Shown one piece after another: positions 22,417 through 32,063 of a stretch of 64,000 nucleotides of DNA. Position 1 is the first letter of the stretch; each line of letters starts with the position of its first letter. A program made the position numbers and the translations under genes. The notes beneath the pieces were generated by a model that ran no database searches, had not been told where the DNA came from, and saw only the letters and a program-made list of their open reading frames with translations. Origin of the DNA: Microvirga sp. 17 mud 1-3 (lineage in GTDB: Bacteria; Pseudomonadota; Alphaproteobacteria; Rhizobiales; Beijerinckiaceae); NCBI RefSeq assembly GCF_003151255.1, contig NZ_CP029481.1, positions 310,001 to 374,000 on the forward strand. Direction: 5' to 3'.

Positions 22417-23211
22417 TCAGTCGGCCACCACTCGGCGGTAGAGATGCCAGGTGGCGTGGCCGAGAATCGGGATCACCACCGCAAGGCCGAAGAAGAACGG
22501 AATGAAGCCGACGAACAGCATGACGGCGACGATCAGCCCCCAGAGGACCATGGGTCCCGGATTGGCGCCGACCGCCTGGAGCGAGGTCTGCACCGCCGTG
22601 GCGACGCTCACGTTGCGGTCGAGCAGCAGCGGGAAGGACACGACGCTGATGGACAGGACGATGGCGCTGAAGGCGAGGCCGATGGCGTTGCCGATGAGGA
22701 TCAGGGTCCAGCCCTGCCGGGTCGTGAGGACCTCCTGCAGGAACCCGGTCAGGGACACGGGGCGGTAATTGCCGAAGATCGTATGGTAGAGCGCCTGCGC
22801 GGTGGCGAGCCAGAGGAACAGGATGAGCAGGAGCAGCGCCCCGAGGGCCGCGATGGAGCCGATGGAGGGCGAACGCAGGACCTGGGAGGCGCGCGTGAGG
22901 GCGATCTCCTCCCCGCGCTCCCGGCGGCGGCTTAGCTCATAGAGGCCGACGGCCGCGAAGGGGCCCACCAGGGCGAAGCCGGCCACGAGGGGGAAGAGGA
23001 GCGGCAGTACGTTGTTGCCGAAAATGGCACCCGCCAGCACGAGGCCGAGGACGGGATAAATGAGGGCGATGAAGAAGGCATGGGTCGGCATTGCCAGGAA
23101 ATCGTCGATCCCGCGGCGCAACGCTTCCTTGAGATCCGCGACGCCGATGGTCCGGACGACCGGACCCTCCAGCGCGGAGCCCACGCCGGGCATCGTATGA
23201 ATTTTCGCCAT
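22417..23211 (-). CDS. DUF2189 domain membrane protein
   Basis: A 264-residue membrane protein of the DUF2189 family, which is common in alphaproteobacteria and of unknown function. The segment [33 protein letters not shown] is diagnostic, and [12 protein letters not shown] follows. About six hydrophobic helices are seen. DUF2189 genes often lie near cytochrome c oxidase or lipid genes, but here the neighbours are enoyl-CoA hydratase and mutM with gaps of 100-200 bp, so no operon is evident. Confidence 0.85.
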   Translation of the reverse strand: MAKIHTMPGVGSALEGPVVRTIGVADLKEALRRGIDDFLAMPTHAFFIALIYPVLGLVLAGAIFGNNVLPLLFPLVAGFALVGPFAAVGLYELSRRRERGEEIALTRASQVLRSPSIGSIAALGALLLLILFLWLATAQALYHTIFGNYRPVSLTGFLQEVLTTRQGWTLILIGNAIGLAFSAIVLSISVVSFPLLLDRNVSVATAVQTSLQAVGANPGPMVLWGLIVAVMLFVGFIPFFFGLAVVIPILGHATWHLYRRVVAD

Positions 23212-23408
23212 GGCCTTAACCTCCGAATCAAGTTCGGGCGGTCCGGCGCCGGCTTATGCCATGGGCCTTGCCCCCGGGAGGCCGCTGGCGACGCGAAGCC
23301 GCAACCTGCCCATCGAGCCGTCAGTGTAATCCCGTTCGCGCAGGCTGTCTCGCGAAGCGGAGACACATTCTCGGGAGCGGCCGCATCGATGTCCTGAAGG
23401 CCGGACCC

Positions 23409-24290
23409 CTACCGCTGGCAGGACGGGCAGTAGAAGGTGGAGCGGCCCCCCTGGACCAGTCGCGAGACCGTGCCCTTGCAGCCCGGCGTGACGCAGGGTT
23501 CACCCTCCCGATCGTAAACCTGGAAGGCATGCTGGAAATAGCCCAGGGTCCCGTCCACGCGGGCATGGTCTCGGAGGGTCGAGCCGCCGGCCGCGACGGC
23601 CTCGTTCAGGACGTCGCGGATCACCTCGGCGAGCCTGTGCGCCTTCGCGGTGGGCCGCCCCTTGGGAGACACAAGGGAGCCGGCCGGCGCCTCCGGGTGG
23701 AGGCCGGTCCGGAACAGGGCCTCGCAGACATAGATGTTGCCGAGACCCGCGATCAGGCGCTGATCGAGGAGAGCCGCCTTGAGCGGCGTGCGGCGGCCGG
23801 CGAAGAGCTGCGCGATGGTCTCGCCCGAAAGGGCATTGCCGAGGGGCTCGATGCCCATGGTCTTGAAATGCCGGCAGGTCTCGATCTCGGCCCGGGTAAC
23901 GAGGTCCATGAAACCGAATCGGCGGGCGTCATTGTATGTGACGGTAGCGCCGTTCGACAGGGAGAAGACCACGTGGTCATGCGCGCCCGCGGCCCCATGT
24001 TCATGGTGGAATGCCCCGGGCCTGACCTCCTGGCCCCCTTCCGAGACGAGAAAGCGCCCCGACATGCCCAGATGCATGACCAGAACCTCTCCGGACGACA
24101 GGTCCGCCAGGAGATATTTGGCGCGGCGCCCCAGGGCGGTGACCTCCTGGCCCTCCAGGCGCTCGGCGAACCGCTCCGGAAAGGGGAAGCGCAGATCCGG
24201 GCGGCGCTGGGTCACTTTCGTGAACCGGGCCCCCACCATGGCAGGCTCCAGGCCCCTGCGGACGGTCTCGACTTCGGGAAGTTCGGGCAT
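23409..24290 (-). CDS. mutM: Formamidopyrimidine-DNA glycosylase (Fpg)
   Basis: A 293-residue base-excision repair glycosylase/AP lyase that removes 8-oxoguanine and formamidopyrimidines. The mature N-terminus [15 protein letters not shown] gives catalytic Pro2 and Glu3. [11 protein letters not shown] and [11 protein letters not shown] supply Lys/Arg and void-filling residues, [12 protein letters not shown] holds the helix-two-turn-helix, and a C4 zinc finger (CVTPGC, then CPSC) closes the protein. ATG 24290 is certain because Pro2 is required. The frame extends far upstream into the divergent ubiE gene, which is irrelevant. Divergent promoters lie in the 93-bp gap. Confidence 0.97.
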   Translation of the reverse strand: MPELPEVETVRRGLEPAMVGARFTKVTQRRPDLRFPFPERFAERLEGQEVTALGRRAKYLLADLSSGEVLVMHLGMSGRFLVSEGGQEVRPGAFHHEHGAAGAHDHVVFSLSNGATVTYNDARRFGFMDLVTRAEIETCRHFKTMGIEPLGNALSGETIAQLFAGRRTPLKAALLDQRLIAGLGNIYVCEALFRTGLHPEAPAGSLVSPKGRPTAKAHRLAEVIRDVLNEAVAAGGSTLRDHARVDGTLGYFQHAFQVYDREGEPCVTPGCKGTVSRLVQGGRSTFYCPSCQR

Positions 24291-24383
24291 CAACCATCTC
24301 TCGGCATCGGCAGGCTCCTTACATAGCCATCCGGGCCCGGTTCCGCTATGGATCGCCGGAAAAGGCGACGGAAGGATGGACAG

Positions 24384-25133
24384 ATGAGCGACGAAACGAC
24401 CCATTTCGGGTTCCAGTCCGTGCCGCTCGGCGAGAAGCAGGGCCGGGTCAACGAGGTCTTCCATTCCGTCGCGGGCCGGTACGACCTCATGAACGACCTC
24501 ATGTCCGCAGGGCTCCATCGGCTCTGGAAGAACACCCTGGTCGCCATGCTGCGGCCGCCCCGGGACCGCGCTTTCCGGCATCTCGACGTGGCCGGCGGCA
24601 CGGGGGACGTAGCCTTCCGCATCCTGGAGGCCGGAGGACCCGCGACCCATGTCACGGTCCTGGACATCAACGGAGACATGCTGTCGGTTGGCCGAGAGCG
24701 GGCGGGCCACGCCTATGAGGGACGGATCGATTTCGTGGAGGCCAATGCAGAGGCCCTGCCATTCGAGGACGGGTCGTTCGATGCCTATACGATCGCGTTC
24801 GGCATCCGGAACGTGCCGCGCATCGATGTGGCCCTGCGGGAGGCGCACCGCGTGCTCAGGCCCGGCGGGCGCTTCCTATGCCTGGAATTCTCGAAGGTCG
24901 ACGTGCCCGGCCTCGACCGGATCTACGATGCCTATTCGTTCAACGTGATCCCCCGCCTCGGTCGGATGGTCACGGGGGATTCCGAATCCTACCAGTATCT
25001 CGTCGAATCGATCCGCCGCTTCCCGACGCCGGCCGCCTTTGCGCGCATGATCGAGCAGGCCGGGTTCCGGTGCGTCAGCCACCGGCCCCTCACGGGCGGG
25101 GTCGTGGCCATTCATTCCGGCTGGAAGATCTGA
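24384..25133 (+). CDS. ubiE: Ubiquinone/menaquinone C-methyltransferase UbiE
   Basis: A 249-residue class I SAM-dependent methyltransferase. It methylates the quinone ring carbon in ubiquinone synthesis. [20 protein letters not shown] at about 22-41 and the SAM motif LDVAGGTGD at 67-75 are diagnostic, with [16 protein letters not shown] and GIRNVPR following. ATG 24384 has a nearby AAGGATGGA. It is followed 1 bp later by ubiB (GTG start) and then coaBC, an operon found in many Rhizobiales. Confidence 0.96.
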   Translation: MSDETTHFGFQSVPLGEKQGRVNEVFHSVAGRYDLMNDLMSAGLHRLWKNTLVAMLRPPRDRAFRHLDVAGGTGDVAFRILEAGGPATHVTVLDINGDMLSVGRERAGHAYEGRIDFVEANAEALPFEDGSFDAYTIAFGIRNVPRIDVALREAHRVLRPGGRFLCLEFSKVDVPGLDRIYDAYSFNVIPRLGRMVTGDSESYQYLVESIRRFPTPAAFARMIEQAGFRCVSHRPLTGGVVAIHSGWKI

Positions 25134-25134
25134 C

Positions 25135-26706
25135 GTGATCGGTAGTCTCGTCCACCTTTCCCGCAACCTGCGCGCCGGCTTCGTGCTGGCGCGGGAGGGC
25201 GCGCTGGCTCTGATCGATCCGAATGTCCTGCCGCCCGCGGCTCGCCTCGGCCTGCGCCTTGCGCGCCTCATCGAGCGGCGACAGGCCGGAGACGGCGCGG
25301 CCCGCCTCTCGGCGGCGCTGACCCGGCTCGGACCGTCCTATGTGAAATTCGGCCAGTTCCTGGCGACCCGCCCGGACATCGTCGGCGCAGCCGCGGCCCA
25401 TGACCTGGAACGCCTGCAGGACCGCATGCCGCCCTTCCCGCGCAAGGAAGCAGTGCGCATGGTGGAGCTCGCGCTGGGCCGCCCCATCGACGAACTCTTC
25501 CTGGAATTCAGCGAGCCGATTGCGGCCGCCTCCATCGCCCAGGTCCACAAGGCGGTCATCCGTACGCCGGAAGGCCCCCTGACCGTGGCCGTGAAGGTGG
25601 TCCGGCCCGGCGTGCGCGAGGGCTTCGCCCGCGATCTCCAGGCCATGCGCGCAGCCGCCCGCCTGTTCGAGCGCCTGGTGCCCGATGCGAAGCGTCTCAA
25701 GCCGGTCGAGGTGGTCGAGGCGCTCGCCCGCTCTGTCTCCGTCGAGATGGACCTGCGCCTCGAGGCGGCGGCCGTCTCGGAGCTCGGGGAGAACACGAAG
25801 GACGACCCCGATTTCCGCGTGCCGAAGCCCGAATGGGACCTCACGGCCCGCGACGTGCTGACCATTACGTGGATCGACGGCATCCGCCTCAACGACATTG
25901 CCGGGATCGAGGCGGCGGGCTTCGACCGGGTTGCCCTGGCGCGGACGGTGATCCAGTCCTTCCTGCGCCATGCGATCCGCGACGGGTTCTTCCACGCGGA
26001 CATGCATCCGGGCAACCTCTTCGTGGATCCCCAGGGGCGCCTCGTAGCGGTGGATTTCGGCATCATGGGCCGCCTCGGCATGAAGGAGCGACGCTTCCTG
26101 GCCGAGATCCTGCTCGGCTTCATCCGTCGCGATTACCTGCGCGTGGCGCGGGTGCATTTCGAGGCCGGCTACGTGCCGCCGCATCATTCGGTCCAGGATT
26201 TCGCGCAGGCCCTGCGCGCCATCGGCGAGCCGATCCACGACCGGCGTGCCGACGAAATCTCGATGGCGAAGCTGCTCTCCCTGCTCTTCGAGATCACGGC
26301 GCTGTTCGACATGGCGACGCGCATTGAGCTGGTGATGCTGCAGAAGACCATGGTGGTGGTGGAGGGTGTCGCCCGCAATCTCGATCCGCGCCTCGACATG
26401 TGGACCACGTCCGAGCCCGTGGTGCGGGACTGGATCGAGCGCCATCTCGGCCCCATCGGCCGCATTGAGGAGGCGGGTAACGGTCTCGCGACGCTCGTAG
26501 GCGTCGCCTCGGACCTGCCGGACATGGCCCTTCGCGGCAAACTGCTCCTCGGCCGGCTGGAGGAGATGGCCGACAAGGGGCTGCCCTTGCATCAGGAGAG
26601 CGTCTCGGCCATCGGGCGCGCGGAGGCGCGGGGCAACCGGTGGAGCACGGCGGCCTTGTGGATCATTGCGCTGTCGCTGATGATCCTCGCGATACGGGGT
26701 TTCTGA
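25135..26706 (+). CDS. ubiB: Ubiquinone biosynthesis kinase-like protein UbiB
   Basis: A 523-residue UbiB/ABC1/ADCK-family atypical kinase needed for ubiquinone synthesis. The family KxGQ motif is at 71-74 (VKFGQFLATRPD). The kinase-like core shows VKVVRPG (ATP-binding Lys), ASIAQVHKA replacing a P-loop, HADMHPGNLFV catalytic loop and VDFGIMGRL (DFG). Two hydrophobic helices close the C-terminus. The start is GTG 25135, with GGAAG 8 nt before it, adjacent to the ubiE stop. It likely acts at the inner membrane. Confidence 0.96.
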   Translation: MIGSLVHLSRNLRAGFVLAREGALALIDPNVLPPAARLGLRLARLIERRQAGDGAARLSAALTRLGPSYVKFGQFLATRPDIVGAAAAHDLERLQDRMPPFPRKEAVRMVELALGRPIDELFLEFSEPIAAASIAQVHKAVIRTPEGPLTVAVKVVRPGVREGFARDLQAMRAAARLFERLVPDAKRLKPVEVVEALARSVSVEMDLRLEAAAVSELGENTKDDPDFRVPKPEWDLTARDVLTITWIDGIRLNDIAGIEAAGFDRVALARTVIQSFLRHAIRDGFFHADMHPGNLFVDPQGRLVAVDFGIMGRLGMKERRFLAEILLGFIRRDYLRVARVHFEAGYVPPHHSVQDFAQALRAIGEPIHDRRADEISMAKLLSLLFEITALFDMATRIELVMLQKTMVVVEGVARNLDPRLDMWTTSEPVVRDWIERHLGPIGRIEEAGNGLATLVGVASDLPDMALRGKLLLGRLEEMADKGLPLHQESVSAIGRAEARGNRWSTAALWIIALSLMILAIRGF

Positions 26707-26712
26707 GAAACC

Positions 26713-27927
26713 ATGGCGCTGACGGGCAAACGGATCCTTCTGGTCATCGGCGGCGGGATCGCAGCCTATAAATCCCTCGACCTGATCCGGCGCCTGCGGG
26801 AGCGCGGCGCCTCCGTGCGCTGCATCATGACCGCCGGGGCGCAGAATTTCGTCACGCCGCTGGCAGCATCCGCCATTTCCGGACAGCGCACGCATACGGA
26901 CCTGTTCGACCGGGAGGATGAAGCCGATATCGGCCATATCCGGCTCGCCCGGGATGCTGATCTCATCATCGTCGCACCCGCGACCGCCAATCTCATGGCC
27001 AAGATGGCGGGCGGCCATGCGGACGATCTCGCCTCCACGGTGCTGCTCGCCACGACCCTGCCGATCCTGATCGCGCCCGCCATGAACGTGCGCATGTGGC
27101 TGCACCCGGCGACGCAGCGCAACCTCGCGACGCTCCAGGCGGATGGAATCCGCACCGTCGGGCCGAACGAGGGCGCAATGGCGGAGGCCGAAACGGGTCC
27201 GGGCCGGATGGCCGAGCCCCTGGAGATCGTTGCGGCCGCCGAGAAGCTGCTCGCACCGGCCACAGGCCCCCTCTCGGGTCGGCATGTCCTCGTCACGTCC
27301 GGGCCGACCCACGAGCCCATCGATCCGGTGCGCTACATCGCCAATCGCTCTTCCGGCAAGCAGGGTCACGCCATCGCGCGTGCGGCCGCGGAGGCGGGAG
27401 CGCGAGTGACGCTGGTCTCCGGTCCGGTTGACCTTCCCGACCCGCCGGGGGTCGCGACGATCCGCGTGGAGAGCGCCCGGGAGATGCTCCAGGCCGTAGA
27501 GGCGGCGCTGCCCGCGGATATCGGGATCTTCGCAGCCGCGGTCGCCGATTGGCGCGTCGCCAATGCGGGAGAGCAGAAGCTCAAGAAGAATGCCGGCGCC
27601 ATGCCGGACCTGCGGCTGACCGAGAATCCCGACATCCTCGCGACGATCTCCCGGCGCAACAAGGGTCGCCCGCCGCTCATGGTCGGCTTCGCGGCCGAGA
27701 CCGAGAACGTGGTCGAGCATGCCCGGCAGAAGCTCGCCAAGAAGGGCTGCGACCTCATCGTCGCCAACGACGTATCGGTCGGGACCGGCGTCATGGGCGG
27801 CGACCGCAATTCGGTGCACCTGGTCAGCGCATCCGGCGTCGAGACCTGGCCGACTCTCTCGAAGACCGAGGTGGCCCGCCGGTTGGTCATGCGCTTAGGC
27901 GAGATGGTGAAGGCTGCAGGCGGATAG
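26713..27927 (+). CDS. coaBC: Bifunctional PPC decarboxylase/PPC synthetase CoaBC
   Basis: A 404-residue coenzyme A biosynthesis enzyme. The N-terminal half decarboxylates phosphopantothenoylcysteine (IGGGIAAYKSLDLIRRL, the FMN-binding start, and ATANLMAKMAGGHADDL, then APAMNVRMW). The C-terminal half is the synthetase, with TSGPTHEPIDPVRYIANRSSG and VGFAAETEN. Length and domain order are standard. It ends the ubiE-ubiB-coaBC operon. In many relatives dut follows next; here an 18-kb stress island intervenes. Confidence 0.97.
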   Translation: MALTGKRILLVIGGGIAAYKSLDLIRRLRERGASVRCIMTAGAQNFVTPLAASAISGQRTHTDLFDREDEADIGHIRLARDADLIIVAPATANLMAKMAGGHADDLASTVLLATTLPILIAPAMNVRMWLHPATQRNLATLQADGIRTVGPNEGAMAEAETGPGRMAEPLEIVAAAEKLLAPATGPLSGRHVLVTSGPTHEPIDPVRYIANRSSGKQGHAIARAAAEAGARVTLVSGPVDLPDPPGVATIRVESAREMLQAVEAALPADIGIFAAAVADWRVANAGEQKLKKNAGAMPDLRLTENPDILATISRRNKGRPPLMVGFAAETENVVEHARQKLAKKGCDLIVANDVSVGTGVMGGDRNSVHLVSASGVETWPTLSKTEVARRLVMRLGEMVKAAGG

Positions 27928-27940
27928 CGCTTATCCGCCT
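27918..27940. terminator. Possible hairpin after coaBC
   Basis: AGGCGGATA at 27918-27926 pairs with TATCCGCCT at 27932-27940. It overlaps the coaBC stop and separates it from the convergent MBL gene. There is no T run, so it may be only a structural barrier. Confidence 0.35.
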
Positions 27941-27953
27941 GTCCAGCTCTCAC

Positions 27954-29549
27954 CTATGCGCGATCAGGCTCCTTCAAGGCGTCTCTGATGCGTCGAATCA
28001 CGACACCCTTGGATTTCCTGTCCGCTGCCGCCGCGATGGCGTTGTCGATGTCGAGAAGCAGTTCCGCGTAATCGTTGTGCCAGTCCCGCCGTCCGGTGCT
28101 CGAAGCCGGCAGGCGCTGGCCTCCGCGCTCGATCCGCGCCGCCGTCTCGCCCGCCAGATCGTAAACGTCGTCGATCTCGGGGATCACGGCACCAGGCGCA
28201 TGTTCGAGACCCGCGAGGGACGATTGCAGGGCCTTCAGGGCTGGATCCTCGCCGTGAACGAGGAAGATTCCGCGTCGGACCGGAAGCCGGTCGGACAACC
28301 AGGCCTTCAGCTCGGGACCGTCCGCATGACCTGAATAGAGATCGAGCGTTCGCATGCGGGCGCGAACCTGGATCTCCTCACCATGGATCCTGACCTTCGA
28401 TGCGCCCTCCTGAAGGATGCGTCCGAGGGTCCCTTGAGCCTGGAAGCCGACGAACAGCACCGTGGCCTCGTCCCGCCACAGCCATGATTTCAGGTGATGC
28501 CGGATCCGGCCCGCCTCGCACATCCCGCTGGCCGCGATGATGATGTGAAAGCTATGGATGCGATCGATCGCCTTGCTCTGCTCCACGCTCTCGGTGAAGC
28601 GCACCCATCGCGACTCCAGGGCCTGGATCAGGTCGGAGCCGTTCTTGAGCTCTCCCGCGTGCCGCTTGAAGACGGCGGTCGCCTTCGAGGCGAGCGGGGA
28701 ATCGATGAAGACCGGAATATCCGGCAATTCGCCGGCCTCCATCAGCTCCATGAGATCGACCAGGAGCTCCTGGGTTCTCTCGACTGCGAAGGATGGAATG
28801 AGAAGAGCCCCGCTCGGACGCATCGCCGCGCGCACCTCGTCGCGCAGCATCCGCCGGCGGCGCTGAATCGTCGTGCCGTCACGATCCGTATCGCCGTAGG
28901 TAGATTCGAGGATGACGTAATCGAGATCGCGCGGTCCGTCCGGATCGGGTTGCAGGAGCTTGTGATCGGGCCCGATGTCACCGGAGAACAGGAACCGGAC
29001 CGGCTTCTCGCTTCCGTCGGACGATACCTCCATCTCGATGGAGGCCGAGCCCAGGAGATGGCCGGCGTTCCAGTAGCGCGCCCGAAAGCCAGGAGCCACA
29101 TTCTGCCATTGGCCATAGGGCACAGGCCGGAAATGCGAGAGCGACGCGACCGCATCCTCTTCGGTGTAGATCGGCGACACTCTCTCCAGCCCCCGGCGAC
29201 TGTTGCGGCGGTTGAGCTGCTCCACCTCCATTTCCTGGATATAGCCGGAATCCGGAAGCATGATGGATGCGAGATCCGTTGTGCCTGACGTCGCATAGAT
29301 CGGGCCGTCGAAGCCTGCCTTCACGAGCTTCGGCACAAGTCCGCTATGGTCGATATGCGCATGGGTCAGGCAGAGCGCACTGACGCCGGCTGGCCGGAAC
29401 GGAAAGTGCTGATAGTTGAGTTCCCGTTCGGTTTTCGATCCCTGGAACATTCCGCAATCGACCAGGACGCGGGCCGCATCCGTCTCGAGCAGAAAGCACG
29501 AGCCCGTGACGGTCCGGGCGGCGCCATAGAAATGAAGGCGAAGCGACAA
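27954..29549 (-). CDS. MBL-fold beta-CASP RNA-processing hydrolase
   Basis: A 531-residue metallo-beta-lactamase/beta-CASP protein of the YSH1/CPSF type. The metal motif HAHIDH is at 63-68, with GHLLGSASIEME, FSGDIG (D) and the C-terminal beta-CASP/RMMBL part (ASGMCEAGRIRHHLK, and YSGHADGPELKAW). Such proteins are ribonucleases acting in RNA maturation or decay. The start is TTG 29549, supported by a strong GAGGAGA 6 nt upstream. It is the first gene of the stress island, convergent with coaBC. Homologues are often linked to usp and hsp genes. Confidence 0.88.
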   Translation of the reverse strand: MSLRLHFYGAARTVTGSCFLLETDAARVLVDCGMFQGSKTERELNYQHFPFRPAGVSALCLTHAHIDHSGLVPKLVKAGFDGPIYATSGTTDLASIMLPDSGYIQEMEVEQLNRRNSRRGLERVSPIYTEEDAVASLSHFRPVPYGQWQNVAPGFRARYWNAGHLLGSASIEMEVSSDGSEKPVRFLFSGDIGPDHKLLQPDPDGPRDLDYVILESTYGDTDRDGTTIQRRRRMLRDEVRAAMRPSGALLIPSFAVERTQELLVDLMELMEAGELPDIPVFIDSPLASKATAVFKRHAGELKNGSDLIQALESRWVRFTESVEQSKAIDRIHSFHIIIAASGMCEAGRIRHHLKSWLWRDEATVLFVGFQAQGTLGRILQEGASKVRIHGEEIQVRARMRTLDLYSGHADGPELKAWLSDRLPVRRGIFLVHGEDPALKALQSSLAGLEHAPGAVIPEIDDVYDLAGETAARIERGGQRLPASSTGRRDWHNDYAELLLDIDNAIAAAADRKSKGVVIRRIRDALKEPDRA

Positions 29550-29682
29550 GGGGATCTCCTCGGCAGGGTCCGAGCCCGCAGGATTGCATCTCGGCCAGTT
29601 ATCGTCGAGCCATTAAGCACGAACCGCGCCAATGATCGCGAGGGCGAACATGTCCTCCCGCGCCGCTAGGATGGGCATTCCG

Positions 29683-31596
29683 TCATGAAGCCCTGGGTCC
29701 CCACAGGGCTCGCAGGGCGTTCAGGATCACGGCAACGTCGATGACCTCCTGGATCAGCGCGCCCTGAACGGGGCCCAGATAGCCCAGCGCGGCGACGATC
29801 ATGCCGATGACCGAGAGGCCGATGCCGGCATAGACGCTTTGGAGCGCGATGCGCCGCGACCGGCGCGCAGCCTCCATGGCCAGAGGGATCTTGTCCAGCC
29901 GGTCCATCAGGACGACCACGTCGGCCGCCTCGGCGGACGCCGCGGCTCCCTTTGCGCCCATGGCGATACCGAGATCGGCGGCCGCAAGGGCCGGTGCATC
30001 GTTGACGCCGTCGCCGATCATCATGACAGGACCGTTCCGGCTTTCGGTCTTTACGATCGCAATCTTCCGGTCCGGCGTCAGTTCGGCGTGGACCGCGTCG
30101 AAATGCAGCCCCACCGTGACGGCCTCCGCCACGTCCTGGCGGTCGCCCGATGCCAGAATGATCCGAGCGATGCCCAGGTGACGGAGGCTGTCGAGGACCT
30201 GGGCGGCTTCAGAGCGCAAGGGATCCGCCAGGACCAGAAGACCGGCAGGTTCGCCATCGACGGCCAGGGCCACGACGACCGACCCCACCGCATAGTCATC
30301 GCGAGAAAACGATCTGGCGCCTTCTGGCACGCGCTGCGACACGAACCGGATTCCGCCGACGACAACGCGCCGACCATCGACGGTTCCAACCAACCCTTCG
30401 CCGGGGACATCCTCGACCTCGGCGGGAGGGGACAGGCGAAGGCCCTTTGCCCGCGCGTCCGTGACGAGAGCCTGTGCGATGACATGCTTCGAGGCCTGAT
30501 CGAGCGAAGCCGCCAGTCGGAGGATCTCGTCGGCCGGCAATCCGGACAATGTCCTGATCTCGACGATCCGGGCCTGTCCATGCGTAAGGGTGCCGGTCTT
30601 GTCGATCACCAGCACTTGAACACGGGCGAGCATCTCCAGAGCCTTGCCGCCTTTCACGAGCACCCCGATCCCGGCCGCGCGCGAGACGCCGGACACGATC
30701 GCGACCGGCACGGCAAGGATCAGCGGGCAGGGTGTTGCGATGACGAGCACGGCCAGGGCCCGGATGGGGTCGCCGCTCCAGAGCCAGGCGCCGCCGGCAA
30801 GCACGATGGTCAAGGCAAGGAAGACCATGGCGAAGCGGTCTGCGAGGCGGGTCATCGGCGCCTTCGAAGCCTGAGCGGCTTGGACCAGGCGAATGATCCC
30901 CGCATAGGTACTCTCGGCCGCGCGATACGTGGCGGTCAGCTCGAACGCGTCGCCGACATTCGTCGCTCCGCTCATGACCGCCTCCTGGCTGACCCTCTGG
31001 ACGGGAAGGGACTCGCCGGTGAGCGCCGACTGGTCCAGAATCGCCACGCCTTCCGCGACCGTCCCGTCCACGGGCACGACATCTCCCCGGCGGATCAGCA
31101 GACGGTCCCACGGTTCGATGGCGTCGAGGCCGACTTCCTCGAGCAGGCCGTCCCGATAGCGGAGTGCCGTCCTCGGCACCCGGGCGAGGAGGCTCGTCAT
31201 CTCGCGGCTCGCGCGCCGCTCCGCAAAGCTTTCGAGATATTGCCCGCCGGCATACATCAGCGCCACGATGACGGCCGCCAGGTTCTCCCCGAAGAGCAGC
31301 GCGCCGGTCATCGAGAGCGCAGCGACGATGTCGAGCCCTACCTCCCCACGCCGGAGGCTAGCGATGATCTCGATGAGCAGGGCGCCCAGCACGGGAACGG
31401 TCGCGACGGCCCAGATCGTTCCGGCCCATGGAGCCGCGCCGGTCAGGTGAAATCCGAGTCCGAGCAGCAGACCCAAAGCGGGCAGAACGACGAGAGCCGG
31501 ACGGATGAGCCTGTGGAGGGCCTGCAGGGAGATTGTGCTCGCTCTCCCGGGTGGCTGAGGTGGCGAGAGGCTCGCCGTTCCAGGGTTTTCCGACAT
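29683..31596 (-). CDS. Heavy-metal P1B-like P-type ATPase without HMA domain
   Basis: A 637-residue P-type ATPase. The order is transmembrane bundle, actuator (DQSALTGESLPVQ), M4 TPCPLILAVPVAIVSG with the CPL metal motif, phosphorylation site DKTGTLTHG, and GDGVNDAPALAAADLGIAMG. No N-terminal heavy-metal domain precedes the first helices. In the nucleotide domain the usual SEHP reads SKHV, so the HP proline is replaced by valine. ATG 31596 is chosen because AGGAA lies 8-10 nt upstream; the longer frame is not ATPase-like. The exported ion cannot be assigned. It is divergent from hsp20 with a FixK-like box between. Confidence 0.88.
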   Translation of the reverse strand: MSENPGTASLSPPQPPGRASTISLQALHRLIRPALVVLPALGLLLGLGFHLTGAAPWAGTIWAVATVPVLGALLIEIIASLRRGEVGLDIVAALSMTGALLFGENLAAVIVALMYAGGQYLESFAERRASREMTSLLARVPRTALRYRDGLLEEVGLDAIEPWDRLLIRRGDVVPVDGTVAEGVAILDQSALTGESLPVQRVSQEAVMSGATNVGDAFELTATYRAAESTYAGIIRLVQAAQASKAPMTRLADRFAMVFLALTIVLAGGAWLWSGDPIRALAVLVIATPCPLILAVPVAIVSGVSRAAGIGVLVKGGKALEMLARVQVLVIDKTGTLTHGQARIVEIRTLSGLPADEILRLAASLDQASKHVIAQALVTDARAKGLRLSPPAEVEDVPGEGLVGTVDGRRVVVGGIRFVSQRVPEGARSFSRDDYAVGSVVVALAVDGEPAGLLVLADPLRSEAAQVLDSLRHLGIARIILASGDRQDVAEAVTVGLHFDAVHAELTPDRKIAIVKTESRNGPVMMIGDGVNDAPALAAADLGIAMGAKGAAASAEAADVVVLMDRLDKIPLAMEAARRSRRIALQSVYAGIGLSVIGMIVAALGYLGPVQGALIQEVIDVAVILNALRALWGPRAS

Positions 31597-32063
31597 CCCG
31601 CCGTTCCTCGTCATCATGTTGACCATGACCCTTCGGGGGCTGGACGATGGGGAACAGGAAGGATCCGCGAGGGCCCGTGCTCCCCGGTGAGAGCCTGCCC
31701 TGGATCGGCGGCTTCCGCCTCTCGTGTCTGGATTGTCCGGATCTGTGCCAATCGCGCACCTCCTCTGGCTCGGAACCAGACTAACGTCAGGATCTCCCGC
31801 TGCCTTGATCACGGTCAAGAGCGGGGACCCGTCCGTCGGACCGGAAGTCGGCTGAGGCAATGGCCTGGAAGAGAGGCATCTAGACGTAATCTCCATTTCG
31901 GGACGACCGGTGGAGGATTATGATCTCCGTAAGGATCGGGCGTGTTTGCTCCGACGCGCCAAGGACAAGAGTGTCCGATCCGATGCTGTCCAGTCCCAGT
32001 TGCCCCTTCCGGGGCGCGATGGCCATCCGCCCCGGATCTCTGGTCTACAAGGAGGAACGCACG
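31597..32063. other. Divergent gap of ATPase and hsp20 genes
   Basis: About 470 bp between divergent genes. No gene is convincing. It contains a FixK/FNR half-site pair TTGA-N6-TCAA at 31805-31818, which is the most likely regulatory element, and the AAGGAGG ribosome-binding site of hsp20. Confidence 0.5.
31805..31818. promoter_or_regulatory. FixK/FNR-like box, near-perfect
   Basis: TTGATCACGGTCAA matches TTGAT-N4-ATCAA except one base (GTCAA) and fits the looser TTGA-N6-TCAA FixK consensus. It lies about 210 bp upstream of the P-type ATPase and 245 bp upstream of hsp20, in their shared gap. Both could respond to low oxygen; binding is not proven. Confidence 0.5.

Noticed and set aside
25090..27819. 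909-codon open frame opposite ubiB and coaBC
   Set aside because: Antisense shadow of two well-defined genes.
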